In this document: one piece after another, positions 23,690 to 34,838 of the stretch | How positions within the stretch are numbered: the first letter of the stretch is position 1 | Layout of the letters: every line of letters begins with the position of its first letter | Origin: Lucifuga dentata | Taxonomy: Eukaryota; Chordata; Actinopteri; Ophidiiformes; Bythitidae | Direction of reading: 5' to 3' | Assembly: GCA_014773175.1 (NCBI GenBank) | Contig: VXCM01002118.1 | Location: forward strand, 101,552 to 165,551 | DNA: 64,000 nucleotides | Program-made: the position numbers and the translations under genes | Notes under the pieces: generated by a model | What the model was told of the DNA's origin: nothing | What the model saw: only the letters and a program-made list of their open reading frames with translations | Databases searched by the model: none

Positions 23690-23730
23690 GAAATGAAAGC
23701 GGAAACTGGAGCAACTGTCTTTTATGTCCC
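23690..23730 (-). promoter_or_regulatory. snhg1: snhg1 promoter: TATA-like box and 5'TOP start
   Basis: On the minus strand CATAAAAG (23719-23726) lies about 27 bases before a pyrimidine start CTTTCATTTCC (from 23699), followed by exon 1 and the donor at 23671. A C followed by pyrimidines is the 5'TOP type of start used by snoRNA host and ribosomal protein genes. The start site itself is predicted, not shown. Confidence 0.6.
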
Positions 23731-23949
23731 GCCTGCAGGAGACCTCCCACTCCGCAAGCTGCCATCAAATATCATTCTAAACTTTACAACAAGCTACATT
23801 TAGCTTTTAAAACACTTAAAATTGATCACACTCTTGTTTTATATACGTCAATTCAGTATTTTTCAAATAAAAACCTTAAGAAAGTTAAATCTGTGGAAAG
23901 ACTTGAGTTTTTTTAGTGCGTCATTTCCGTCAAAAAGTTATTTTCCCAA

Positions 23950-23965
23950 CCACTAGATGGCAGCA
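23950..23965 (+). promoter_or_regulatory. CTCF-like motif
   Basis: CCACTAGATGGCAGCA matches the core CTCF consensus CCAnnAGrkGGCrs at each fixed position. It lies about 250 bases upstream of the snhg1 start. It could mark a boundary between arl2/snhg1 and the gene-poor 24-26 kb region; binding is not shown. Confidence 0.5.
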
Positions 23966-24001
23966 GCGATACTCTTAAAATGGCTTGTGTTCGGCATACC
24001 T

Positions 24002-24004
<3 letters not shown>

Positions 24005-24053
<49 letters not shown>
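24005..24053. repeat. (AAT)n microsatellite
   Basis: About sixteen uninterrupted AAT units. Confidence 0.95.
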
Positions 24054-24054
<1 letters not shown>

Positions 24055-24200
24055 TTTGGGCGAACACAAGCTAGGCTAACCTAAGCTACAAACAGGAAGA
24101 GATCCTTCTTCTGAACTCTCAGCAAACAAATAGACTGAGCTCACTAGCGCACTCTAGTGTGTCTGCAGCAGTACTGCACAAAATAGTTTTAGTGCAGACA

Positions 24201-24345
24201 CTCTTCTTCTTCTTCTTCTTCTTCTTCTTCTTCTTCTTCTTCTTCTTCTTCTTCTTCTTCTTCTTTTTCTTTTCCTTTCGGCTTTCCCTTCAGGGGTCAC
24301 CACAGCGAATCATCTGCCTCCATCTAACCCTATCCTCTGCCTCCT
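24201..24345. mobile_element. (CTT)n with interspersed repeat fragment
   Basis: A CTT array runs straight into CCTTTCGGCTTTCCCTTCAG, GGGTCACCACAGCGAATCAT and CTGCCTCCATCTAACC. This segment is familiar as a very common interspersed repeat of fish genomes, probably a non-LTR retrotransposon fragment; the class is from memory. Only a fragment is present, with no coding sequence. Confidence 0.5.
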
Positions 24346-25008
24346 CTTCTCTCACATTTTAGTGCAGACACTGCATACTATAATTCCTACATCATGCAAA
24401 ATACAGAATACAGTGACTATTCAGAACACACAATAATAGCTAATAGAAACAAGTAAGCAATTTATAAAGATATGTTGCTGTATCATTTTGTTGAAGGTAT
24501 TTCCTTCTGAGCTATTTTGTTTTTATTTTATTTATTTTATTTTATTTTGCCTTGCACTGTTTTCCCCTTTTGCTCTCTTTTCCTGTTGCAAGTGGGAAGT
24601 TGTCTTTTACCTGTTGCTGTAATACAACAGCTCTTACAATTAGTAATAGATTAATTAGAATAAAGTAAAATCAGCTTCATAGAAAATTCAATTCAAATCT
24701 GATTCATCCATTAATCATACTGACATAAGTTATTTTACTGACAGATCTGTTGATATTCATACTGAAACTACACTCAAAATCAAAACACCCCATAACCAAC
24801 AGAATAAATTAAGTTTTTATTTGATCATAACCTATAAAGGTGCTTTTTGTTTGTTTGTTTTGTTATAGTCAAAACTGTAAAAGCTTTTATTAGGATAAAA
24901 AAAAAAGGATCTTTATAAAACAATACAATTTTGAGACAATACAGTGATATGACAATCATTTTTGTTTGTCCAGCTAGACTTCTCAAGAATAACTGAGTAA
25001 ACTTAAAG

Positions 25009-25199
25009 GAGAATTCAACTGATTTTATTAAATTCAGTTTATTGGTTCTGGGGAGCAACATTCAGCATGTGAATTGTATAGAGGCCTTTGTATCTAAAAA
25101 GGGTGTTGTGTCAAAGTCTGCTAAATTGTGTTAAATAATTCTCCCCAAGACCAAAAAAAAACTGAATTTTATGTGTTAAATCTGTGGATCCCCCTTTAA
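25009..25199. mobile_element. TTAA-flanked fold-back element (family 3)
   Basis: Starts with TTAAAGGAGAATTCAACTGA and TTTATTAAATTCAG, and ends with CTGAATTTTATGTGTTAAAT and ATCCCCCTTTAA, an imperfect inverse. The design is the same as MITE families 1 and 2, but the termini diverge. Confidence 0.55.
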
Positions 25200-25409
25200 A
25201 ATAACCTGAAAGTTAAATACATGGTGGATAAAAAGCAATTACTGCAAGTCTATTTTTAAGTTGAACCACTTTTTAATGTCTTCATGTCCCAAGACTTCTT
25301 TGACCTTAATAGCTGATGACTAAAACTGTCAATCTGCACCTGCAGTGTTAACAATCAAAAGACGTACAGTGGATCTTGTTGAAATATTTACCATGGAGAC
25401 TTTAAACCA

Positions 25410-25410
<1 letters not shown>

Positions 25411-25458
<48 letters not shown>
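25411..25458. repeat. (CT)n microsatellite
   Basis: A pure CT run of about 48 bases. Confidence 0.95.
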
Positions 25459-25460
<2 letters not shown>

Positions 25461-26414
25461 GCCCTGTTCCGTCAGGTTAACATACCTTCATTAGGACACA
25501 CAAAGACAAAAAGTTTAACTTTACCTCAGGAGGAAGTCATCCACTGATAAGCTGCACTACCTGACAGTTACTGTATAATTGTGTGCATACATGCATGTGC
25601 AGGCAGGTGATAAGACACAAATGTATGGATCTAAGTACATCCTGAAAAAAATCCATACAAATGGTGGAGTAGGTATCTGTGTGCATACGCATGTGTGTGT
25701 AGATCCTCTCTGACCCTTCTTATTAATCATTACTGACTACTGATTAGTTGCCAGAAAGCAATAAACAGCACTTATTAACGAACATAACATGTGAATATCG
25801 CAAGAACACGGGTCCACTAATCAGTTATGGCTGTTCAGCTGGAAACTTTCCATTCCTTTTTGGTACACATCAGCATTTTAATAGTTCCATACTGCAAACG
25901 CAAAACGAGGAACTATTATTTCCACTGCGCTGCTCAGAGCAGCGAACTTAACGCACAAATCTGAGATGTTAATACACTAGTGACTAAAATATCAAATCAG
26001 CAGTATGCAATAATCACTGTCATTAGAATGGAAGCAGAAGGGGCTGAACTCAGTCTGGCCTTCACAAAATCTCAGACTTCAATGTTAAGCCTTCCTGCAC
26101 CTACAATAAAACTAAATACATGTTCTCTGTGCAAACCAATACAGAATGTGCAGTGTAACTTGCCACAATGACGTCACAACAGAGTAAACTTTATCTTGAG
26201 CAATTGAGACTCATATATTATAAATAATTTATGTTTTTGAGGTCTAATGCAGGAATGAAACACATCCTTAACAGCTTTAAACAGCATGACAATATGTAAT
26301 AGACCCAACTGGAAGCTAAATTTAATGTCATAAAGGTAGGATTATCCACCATGTAAGCATGATCTTTAAAAAAAAAAAAAGGTTTGAGGTCATCGTCCAT
26401 TTGGATCTTAACGT

Positions 26415-27556
26415 TTACTGAAACTCAGTTAACACAGAGTTGTGCTGATGCTTCTTCTTCTGTGCAGGTGAAGATGATGATGGTGAGGATGGTGTGACAG
26501 GCGTAAGTGTGACGCTGTAGAGGTTGGTGATGAAGACCTCCCAGCCACGACGAAGTGCTTGGTCAAAGGCCTGATGGGAAATAGAAAATCATGGTCAGAA
26601 ATCTGCAGAAATGATTAGAATATACCATGTATGACTTTAAAATGACACACTATCAATCAGGAATGAGAACAGCTTCGACCAAAATGTGCAGCATAAACTT
26701 TTGTAGAGATCTTAACATAAAAGTATAGGAAGCAAACTTTAATTTATGGACAGAACTTGCTTTATTTGTGATTTTGTTAATTTCTGATCATTGGAAAAGA
26801 GTGTTCAGCCTTATTTCTTATTTGTAAATGTCACTCATCAGTCACGGTGACTCTGCGGCGGTGCTCCATGACTGTTGCTATGGTAACAGGTGATTCTGCA
26901 GGAGTCAATATCCAGAATATTCATATTTGTAGTCGCCATTTCTCAGCTCTGGAGGCTCATTTTCAAACTTATTCTATCAACGCCTGACCTAATATGTCCT
27001 ACCAGGTTAAACATCAAAATGTTCTACGCATGAACCCAGTTTCTTAGACGTTTCTTCTAATTTCATCAGAGGTCAGACTGAGACCAGGTGGCGACATCAG
27101 GCAGCGGGTGGAGCTGATTGGATAACTGCAGTGGAATGTTTCTGCTGTGGGTTTAGTAGGAGAGTCAACACTGCTGTACTCTGTTCCCCTGATCAAAGGA
27201 CGTGATATGGGATACACAGGAATGTTGCGTGTGTGTGTGTGAACCAAGTGAAGGTACATAATGCAGCCACCAGTTTGCTTCTAAGTGCTCTTGTTACCGA
27301 ATCCTCCATCCCAGATGTCATAAGATATAATGCAATGGAGGAAAATAATGGTGGTGTTGACGTGCACGGATGACTGCTGGACCTTGACCCTGAGGGTTGA
27401 GGGTTATTAAGGTGAAGTGAAGGTTGTCATGGTGATTAATAGCTCAGAATGTGGAAGTAGAGAGAGAGAACTTTACCCCTCTGTTCCACTAAATGCAGTT
27501 ATGTAACCTTGAGGTGCTCATAGTTTAACCAACTTGGGTTAATCTGAGTGTTTCTG

Positions 27557-27589
<33 letters not shown>

Positions 27590-27623
27590 GTGAGNCCAAC
27601 TTGGGTTAATCTGAGTGTTTCTG

Positions 27624-27656
<33 letters not shown>

Positions 27657-28466
27657 GTGAGATACTGTACAAAGTAAAAAGTTTTTTTCAGTAATTTGCT
27701 AGAAACAGAGTTTTCATTCTCACCTTGCGGTAATTCTTCAGCGTGTTCCTCTTCTCCACCTTCATCTCCTCCTCCTGCTCTTTCCTCATCCTCCTCTCCT
27801 CATCCTCCTCCTCTTCTCTCCCTCTCTTCCTGTCCCTGATCAGGACCTGGTCATCCTCATCCTCCTTGATTGTAAAGTGAACAAGTGCAGGCTCCGTCCC
27901 TCTTCCTTCCTTCTGTTTCTCTTCTTCCATCTTCAGTCTCTCCATTTCTACTTGGATTATGACCCTGGTGTCTTCCAGGACGGAGGGATCCGCTGGGATC
28001 TCCGAGTCCAGAGTCGGCCTGTCATCTTGGGCTGCATCCTCCTCACTTTTCACCTCCTTCTTCTTCCTCCTGGAGCTTCTCCTCCACCTGCTGCTGCGCC
28101 GGCTGGGTTTCNCACCTCCTTCTTCTTCCTCCTGGAGCTTCTCCTCCACCTGCTGCTGCGCCGGCTGGGTTTCTTCTGTAAGAGAGTCTCTCCATCGTCT
28201 TCCATCATCCCTTCATCAAAGTCAAACCCGCCGACTTCTTCCCTCTCATCTGCCCCAGAAACCTGTACCACACTTGGGGTCTGACTACTCACGACTCCCC
28301 CCTCTTTGCTGCCGTCATCCATCCCATTCCACCTCTCCTCCACTTCTTTTCCAGCTGTCTCAGGCTCATCAAGGCGGCCGTAGAAGCCGTTGGATTTGTC
28401 CAGGAACTTTGGGGCTCGGATGGAGCTCCGGATAGAGCTCTTCCTGGAGTTCTTACCAATAGTCAT
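26415..28466 (-). CDS. Unrecognised 278-residue charged protein
   Basis: Two coding exons, 27724-28466 and 26415-26570, join in phase 0 (TACCGCAAG to GCCTTTGACC) with good GT-AG borders. The first exon contains a false 61-bp duplication plus one N (28051-28173). Counting one copy gives 681 bases, an open frame and 278 residues. The start ATG at 28466 has a favourable A at -3. The protein opens MTIGKNSRKSSIRSSIRAPK, then FLDKSNGFYGRL. It next has an acidic stretch, an Arg/Ser/Lys-rich segment (SRRSSRWRRSSRRKKKEVK) and a Glu/Arg-rich probable coiled coil. It ends in a compact segment, NYRKAFDQALRRGWEVFITN with LYSVTLTPV, and a Ser/Pro tail. No signal peptide or membrane segment is visible. The conserved-looking ends suggest a real vertebrate gene. 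I do not recognise the family and assign no function. Confidence 0.75.
26571..27723 (-). other. Intron between the two coding exons of the 278-aa gene
   Basis: Non-coding sequence with a TG microsatellite that sits inside a falsely duplicated 66-bp block around the N at 27595. No exon seen. Confidence 0.7.
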
Positions 28467-28571
28467 CTTTTCTTTTTCCTCCTTCACTTCTCGTGCCTTC
28501 ACTTTTCACTGCTCACCTCTTTGCTCTTTCTTTCTCACACTTTTTTCCTTCGCAGTTCCTTTTTCGTTACC

Positions 28572-29728
28572 TCTGGAATGGAAGGGAATACGTTTATATA
28601 ATCCTAGAACCCTCACTTTAAGTCTGATTTTCTCCTAATTATGTCAAAGCTGACAGAGGATTTCATAGGAGTCAAAGTTCATGAAAAGGAATGAATGTAG
28701 GATAAAAAAAAAAATCAGATAAAAGAGGAGATGAATGCCACAAAATGAGTTCTTAGATGGAAGAAATGTCTTATCTCTCTGGAATGCTGCAGGTCTACAG
28801 AGTAAATATAAAGCTTCATGTTTAAGAGCAAATTGTACATAATAAAATGATTATGAAGCAAATCAATATTGAGTTTTGGCTGCAGGATTATCTAGTCTTT
28901 TTACTTTTGAATTGTGTGTGTGTGTGTGTGTCAGAGTCAGTGTTATCAGGGCTGTGATGATAACCAGATGTCAAAGTTGAAGACAGACTGTTCTTACTAC
29001 GGATGACACACACACACACACACACACACATACAGATAGACTTTGACACTGAGGTAGCCAGTTGGACACTGAACAGTAGCCAAAATCAATGACTTCATGT
29101 TGACTTTCTGTCTGAACGTCAGTAAAGCTCATTCTAAATTATGTTGAAGAGAAAATGTATGAATTCTTTCACACATGGATGTAATTTCAACAAATATGAA
29201 AACAGGCAAACTGAAAAGTTGGTCCTATTTTCACAATAACAATTTTGTCACAAAAAAAAAAAAAAAAAAAATCTGTACTCCTATTTCCCCTTTAAATTTC
29301 CCCTGAAAGTTCCTATAAATTAAAAAAAAAACTTCCACACTATGAAATATATATTCTGTATCCGCTTGTTTCAGCACTTTATTGAAGCTATAATCATTCT
29401 TCAATTAGTTAAAAGATTACCAGACACCAGTTATTTTACTGGATTTTTCTGTTCGATCAAATGGAAATACAGTATCGTTGATATCAAACATTATTTTATA
29501 CATATTGATCCTTCCAAATTTGATATTTGCATTTGGGATCAGCAGAAATTAAAATAAAGTTATCTGGGACAATTAATACATTACAGTTTAAGAGGTTAAA
29601 AATGCTGTTTTATGCTTCTGATGCTACTTATTTGACTATATTTAATATTATATTATAGTTTTTTCATAATTTATTCTGTATAGTGAGTAACATAAGAGGT
29701 CACAAGATAATAAATTATGAAGTATTAC

Positions 29729-29765
<37 letters not shown>

Positions 29766-30251
29766 ATGTTAGTGGATAAATCTGTTTGCACATTTGTTAA
29801 AGTGTAACAAATCTAACATACTGGGGATTAAGAGATTGGGAAATAACATCCTGTGCACCCATAGTTTTACAAAAATCCTGCATTATGCTTATAGATTATC
29901 TAATAAATGTAATAAGTGAAAATCTTTATAATTTACAGATGAACATTACTGAAAAAGAGGGAAAAAGAGAAAAATACAGAGTTACAAGAACGCAGAGATA
30001 AAATAGCAAAGGCAGAAAAGAAAGAGAAAATCAGACAATGTAACAGAAAGACTCACATGATAAATAAACGTTAAATGATTATTAATCCACAATATTAATT
30101 ATGAAAGATAAAAAGTCTTACCTGATTTTGCTGTTGTGTGATTTTCCTGTGTGTGTGTGTGTGAGTGTGAGAGCACCGGTAAGCAGTATCTCCTCTGTGA
30201 GTGTTTGAGTTTGTATGGTTAACTGAGAGCTCACAGCTCAGGATACACCCC

Positions 30252-30280
<29 letters not shown>
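28572..30280 (-). other. 5' UTR intron and probable first exon of the 278-aa gene
   Basis: The coding exon is preceded on the minus strand by an acceptor CCATTCCAG ending at 28573. A matching donor, AAAATCAG before GTAAGAC, lies at 30122, so a 5' untranslated exon of roughly 30122-30280 is predicted. The intron holds CA/TG microsatellites (for example 29731-29763). Transcript evidence would be needed to confirm it. Confidence 0.5.
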
Positions 30281-30285
<5 letters not shown>

Positions 30286-31641
30286 GTCACACAGAGACCC
30301 TGCCCAAACCTGCACTACTGTTGTCACCAAATACACACACACACACACAAAGAAGCACAAAGAAGCACTCTCACTCTCTCTCTCTAGTTATATATACACA
30401 CACACATACACACACACACACACACACATACTCAGCAGCTGATTAAGGACTAAAACTCAGCAACACAACTATCATAGAAGCAAACATTCTGTTCTGATGT
30501 CACAGCCATTAAGGCCTTTAACTGTCATAGATAAGTTTTTAACATACAAACCAAAGTAAAAATTCCATATATGTTCATAAAAACAATTCAGAACAATATG
30601 TTGATAAAACAAAATGAGGAGTTAAATGTACTTGAATGGTTCTCTTGTGTGTTGAAGTGGAAGATTTATTAAGATTTAACATTTAATTTTCTCTGCCAGT
30701 TTGCACTTCAAGGTCAACAAATCACAAATTTATTTATTAATGCCAAACTTCCTTAAAACTAGTTAAGGCAGGAATTAATAAGAGGAGAATATATTAATGT
30801 TAGATTAGTGTTGAAAGCACCAATAAACCAAAATAAAGGACAATTCAGGGACAGAACTAGCCATTAGAACTACTTAATTTCAAAAACCCTTATTAGTAAG
30901 TGATTATTAAGCCGCTTGTCATATTGTCCATTAAAGCAATCAGCCAATCAATCAATTAATAGCAATGCCTTTAATTAATTAATTTTTCCTTTACAGAAAG
31001 AAATAGAACACTTTTAAAGGTGGAATTGTGTTTAATTTAAGGTAATTAGTCAGGGGTCATTTAATGGACTTTGCATCTCTTCACTTTATTTTCCCATTAT
31101 TAACACTAAAAGCTACAAAATCCCTTAAATACTAATGCCTCATTGAGTTTTCATGTTTAAATCCCTTAAATTGTATTGACCCTTATTATTTTCTTTTAAT
31201 TAATGAATAATCTTGATTTAAATGAGAAATAAAGGCTATTAAAGGGCAAAAACAGCCTGTATTTGACCCAAATACAATAAGTTTTTTAATAGAATAAGGT
31301 CAGCTCTTGTCTATTCATGACCACTGAACTGGCCCAAACACACACACACTGACGTGATATATCATGGAAAGTATGCATACACACAGATAAAATGAACTAG
31401 CCTGCTCGCTGAATGTTATCTTAATGTTTGGCTAGTAAACATTGTGTCTGGGTGAGACAGGAAGTGCTGCTCAGCTGTATGTGTGTGTGTTGGGTAATTA
31501 TCGTCCTGTCTTCAGGACGTACAATTCCACACCTTCTCGTACAAGTACAAACATGCCATAATGTCCATTTATGTGCAACACACTCATGCTTTTGATGGAG
31601 CATAATAAAGTGTCATTTGAGAGTGAAAGATGCTTAGAGAC

Positions 31642-31673
<32 letters not shown>

Positions 31674-31820
31674 TGAAGTGTCATGAGTGGAAGATGCAGA
31701 CGGTCTTCTGCTTAGCAGGTGTGTGTGTCTGAGTGAATCATCAGCGATCAAAGCAGGTGTGTGTCTGCCTTCGTGACTTTAGCTCCTCTTACTCACCTGT
31801 ACCTTCCTCTTTGAAGGCCT

Positions 31821-31859
<39 letters not shown>

Positions 31860-31953
31860 GCACCCCCTAAACTTCCATGTATAGTCAATAAACTGGGGAC
31901 TTTCCTGCAGAAGGAGCATATCAGCTGTGTTTCTTAAAAAAAAAATCTGCTGC

Positions 31954-32276
31954 TTAAAGGAGCATACTGGTGATTTTGCATATTTGAGCCCTATATATAT
32001 ATGGTTGTTTTACTCAGAAAAAAAAGTATGTCTCCAAGCAATCTCCTAGTCTCAGGAGAAGATGGTTTTTAACTGAGAAATTAAAATGATGATGCCTTCA
32101 CAATCATTTAAGAGTTAGCAGGCAAAACACTGAATTTTAAGGTGTATCACCTGAACATTTGATTTAGAAAGAAAAATAACAAAAAAAAACCAACTAAAGT
32201 ACAGTACATACATAACATGTATGGCGGTTGTATTTATTGGGATTAAACTTTTAAAATCACCAGTATGATCCTTTAA
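31954..32276. mobile_element. MITE family 2-like element
   Basis: Left end TTAAAGGAGCATACTGGTGA with TTTTGCATATTTGAGC; right end AAAATCACCAGTATGATCCT followed by TTAA. The outer ends match family 2 and the next segment resembles family 1, so the families are related. No coding capacity. Confidence 0.7.
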
Positions 32277-32645
32277 GTTAGCGTCCTTGCTCACATGAAT
32301 AAGTGATGACGGTATTGGACACTGGGAGCTGGTTGCCAAGCAGAGACAAAAGATGGCTGGTTACAGCAGTTGGACGATTAGTGAAACACGTGGTGACCAG
32401 AGAGACAAAAGTGACAAAAAGTGTGAGAGTGTGAAGTCAAGGATCTCAGCCTGAGGCGAGAAACACGTCACCTGATACACTCACACTCACAGCAGATGTG
32501 CTGCTGGCTGAGTGTGTTTCAAGAACGCAGACAAAGCAGACCAATGAGTCATTCCATATTGTAGCATGTCAGCATTTCTTAAAGGACCAAACCAGTGATT
32601 TTGCACACTCTTGCCTGTTTAGTATAAACCATTGGACCTTCTGGG

Positions 32646-33073
32646 TTAAAGGATCATACCACCCATTTTGCAAGTATGAACCTAATTTTTCATACACGTA
32701 ACATTACTGACAATCATTTCCCAAAGCATACTGCTGGAACGATGAATTTATTTTTTTTTCCTACCTTCCAGACTGCCATTGGTTTCAGTTCATTCTGGTA
32801 CGCTATTAAAATCAGCTTGTTGATACTTGAAATGTTCTTGGGATAGGTAATCAATCATTGTGAAATGGTGGTCTGAAAGGTAGGAAAAACATTTTTAATT
32901 CACTGTTCCAGTAGTATGCTTTGGGAAATGAGTGTCAGTAACGNGGTAGGAAAAACATTTTTAATTCACTGTTCCAGTAGTATGCTTTGGGAAATGAGTG
33001 TCAGTAACGTTACGTGTATGAACATTGAATGTATTAGGCTCAAACATGCAAAGTGGATGGTATGGTCCTTTAA
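32646..33073. mobile_element. MITE family 1, copy C
   Basis: TTAA-flanked, beginning TTAAAGGATCATACCACCC and ending GATGGTATGGTCCTTTAA. Near the ends are the shared inverted segments around CAATCATTTCCCAAAGCATA. It carries a false 65-bp duplication around the N at 32944. Confidence 0.85.
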
Positions 33074-34838
33074 CCATCTGTGGTATTGTGCAGAGTCACC
33101 TTTTATAATGAGAGAAAACAAAACTGACAAAAGCTGGTCCACATTATTTCAGTTTATTTTCCAGGCTAAGGAAAGACAGTTAAGACAATTATCACATTGT
33201 ACATGAATATGAAGAACAATATAATAATAATAAATACATTTTACACCAGGAGAGAACTGACTTACAGGCACTAGTTGCACTCAAGCAGGCACTAGCTGAT
33301 TTTACATTATCATACAACAGCAATGAGGAGCACTCATTTTAGTTTTACTATTTTGACGTTTAATCTTCCGTTTCTGACAACGCGTGAATACCGAATAAGA
33401 AACTCGAGCGCAGCCCAAGTGTTTTAATTCACATTTGACAAATATAAATTTTAATCATCAGGGATTTCCTGCTCATGAAGAGTGTTTTTCCTTTACCGGG
33501 GCTTCTAGATGGATTCTACAAGCTTTATATTATCTGAGAAAGAGCACTAAAACAATACATGGTCAGAGATCATGTTGTGCACGACTGAAAACCTGCATTT
33601 TGGGATCTGAGCTCTAATGCTGCGACCTTTGCATCTCAGTATTTTATTAAGCATTACACCAGTTCTGTCAGCTGGTTGAGAGCAAGAAACACACAAGGCA
33701 ACAACTATTTATCTTACCAAGTAGTTTTTAATTGTTTAGTGTGTTTTATGGCTGTTAATTATGTTGTGATAGAGTGTGTAAGTACAGATTGCTGGGCCTA
33801 AAAATACATTGGTACTATCTTTGCTCCACGATAATGTCATCTTGAAAGCATGTGCACAAAAGTTTGATCACAATGGTTTTATAGAGATTACCATGCCTAT
33901 GATGAAGTCAATTAAAAGCATTTATATGGCTGAGTGTGTTCAAAACACACAGGTAAACAAAGGATTTTGATTATGGCTTACAGTTATGAAATAATCAGAC
34001 TTCAGTGCTGCGTGACGATGAGTTTCAGCACTCTACAGCTTCGGCTGAGCGAGACGCAGAGCGCCGGGTGTGTGTGTGTGTGGGGAATGAGGTAAGTGAC
34101 TCGCAAATCCCTTACAGCAGCTGCTTGAGAATGTGCGATATTGCTGAAATTCCTACTCAAAACAAGTAAAACATGTAAAAACCCTGCAAGTGATGCAGAC
34201 TTGCAGGTTAATCAAACAGTTATGGCCTTGTGAAATCCATTTTCATCTTTGCTTATAGCACCCCCTTGAGGCCACTATCTAAATTGCACAATGCAATTCA
34301 AAAATGCAATTTGAAGTTTTTTTTTTAAGACAAACATTGTCTCAAGTATCACTGGATATATCATATTTGATGGAGAAACACAGGAAAGATACAAGCTTGA
34401 TGCCAAAGTGACAGGATGGAGGTGACAGGATGTATCCTGTATGTTGAGCTTTTCATCAGACGGATCGGCAGAAATATAATATAAGAGGCAAACTTATCCA
34501 GTAAACACGCACCCTTAAAGTCTTCATCCACCGTACTGCTGGACAAAAACTATATAACATCTTTAATGTCACTAAAACCAAGGAAAACCCTGATAATTAT
34601 ACTAGCATACAGTCAGAACAGACACACTCTCACTCAATACACACATGCACGCACACACAGACACATTTACTACCTGCCACAAACCAGTCATAACCAAGCA
34701 AATTCAAATGTCGCCTGTGGGAGACGTTTTTCTGTTTTACAGTATTTACAACACAGAAATACATTTTGCAGCATCAAACGGCAGAGTACACCTTACAGTA
34801 AGCGTGTGTGTGTGTGAGCGTGTGCATGTGTGTGTTCT

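Larger units (their letters stand above)
19711..23699 (-). ncRNA. snhg1: snoRNA host gene (SNHG1/UHG equivalent)
   Basis: A multi-exon, apparently non-coding minus-strand gene whose introns carry box C/D snoRNAs in the order SNORD25, 26, 26, 27, 27, (two candidates), 29, 30, 22, 31, 31. From memory this is the order in the mammalian U22 host gene. Small exons between the snoRNAs are marked by donors and acceptors. Examples are a first exon ending CTGGTCGAG before GTAAGAG at 23671, an exon at about 21831-21870 with acceptor TTTTTTAG and donor GTAAGAAT, an exon after CTTATTGCAG near 20126, and a last exon starting at 19802 after TTTCTTTGCAG. No exon chain gives a conserved frame; the 136-codon plus-strand frame at 20589-20999 is a chance overlap. 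An AATAAA on the minus strand at 19711-19716 is a plausible 3' end signal. Exon borders not listed remain unresolved. Confidence 0.88.
23970..26414. other. Spacer between snhg1 and the 278-aa gene
   Basis: No gene recognised. It contains an (AAT)n run at 24005-24053, a (CTT)n run at 24201-24262 joined to an interspersed repeat tail (24263-24345), a TTAA-flanked fold-back at 25009-25199 and a (CT)n run at about 25411-25458. Confidence 0.6.
30281..34838. other. Spacer between the 278-aa gene and b3gat3
   Basis: No coding exon recognised. It contains CA/TG microsatellites (30243-30283, 30404-30428, 31822-31859), a fold-back element at 31954-32276, a half element near 32578 and a MITE family 1 copy at 32646-33073. 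The 3' UTR of b3gat3 occupies an undetermined part of the right end. Confidence 0.6.

Noticed and set aside
24159..24362. Poly-Phe frame
   Set aside because: Translation of the CTT array and the attached repeat tail.
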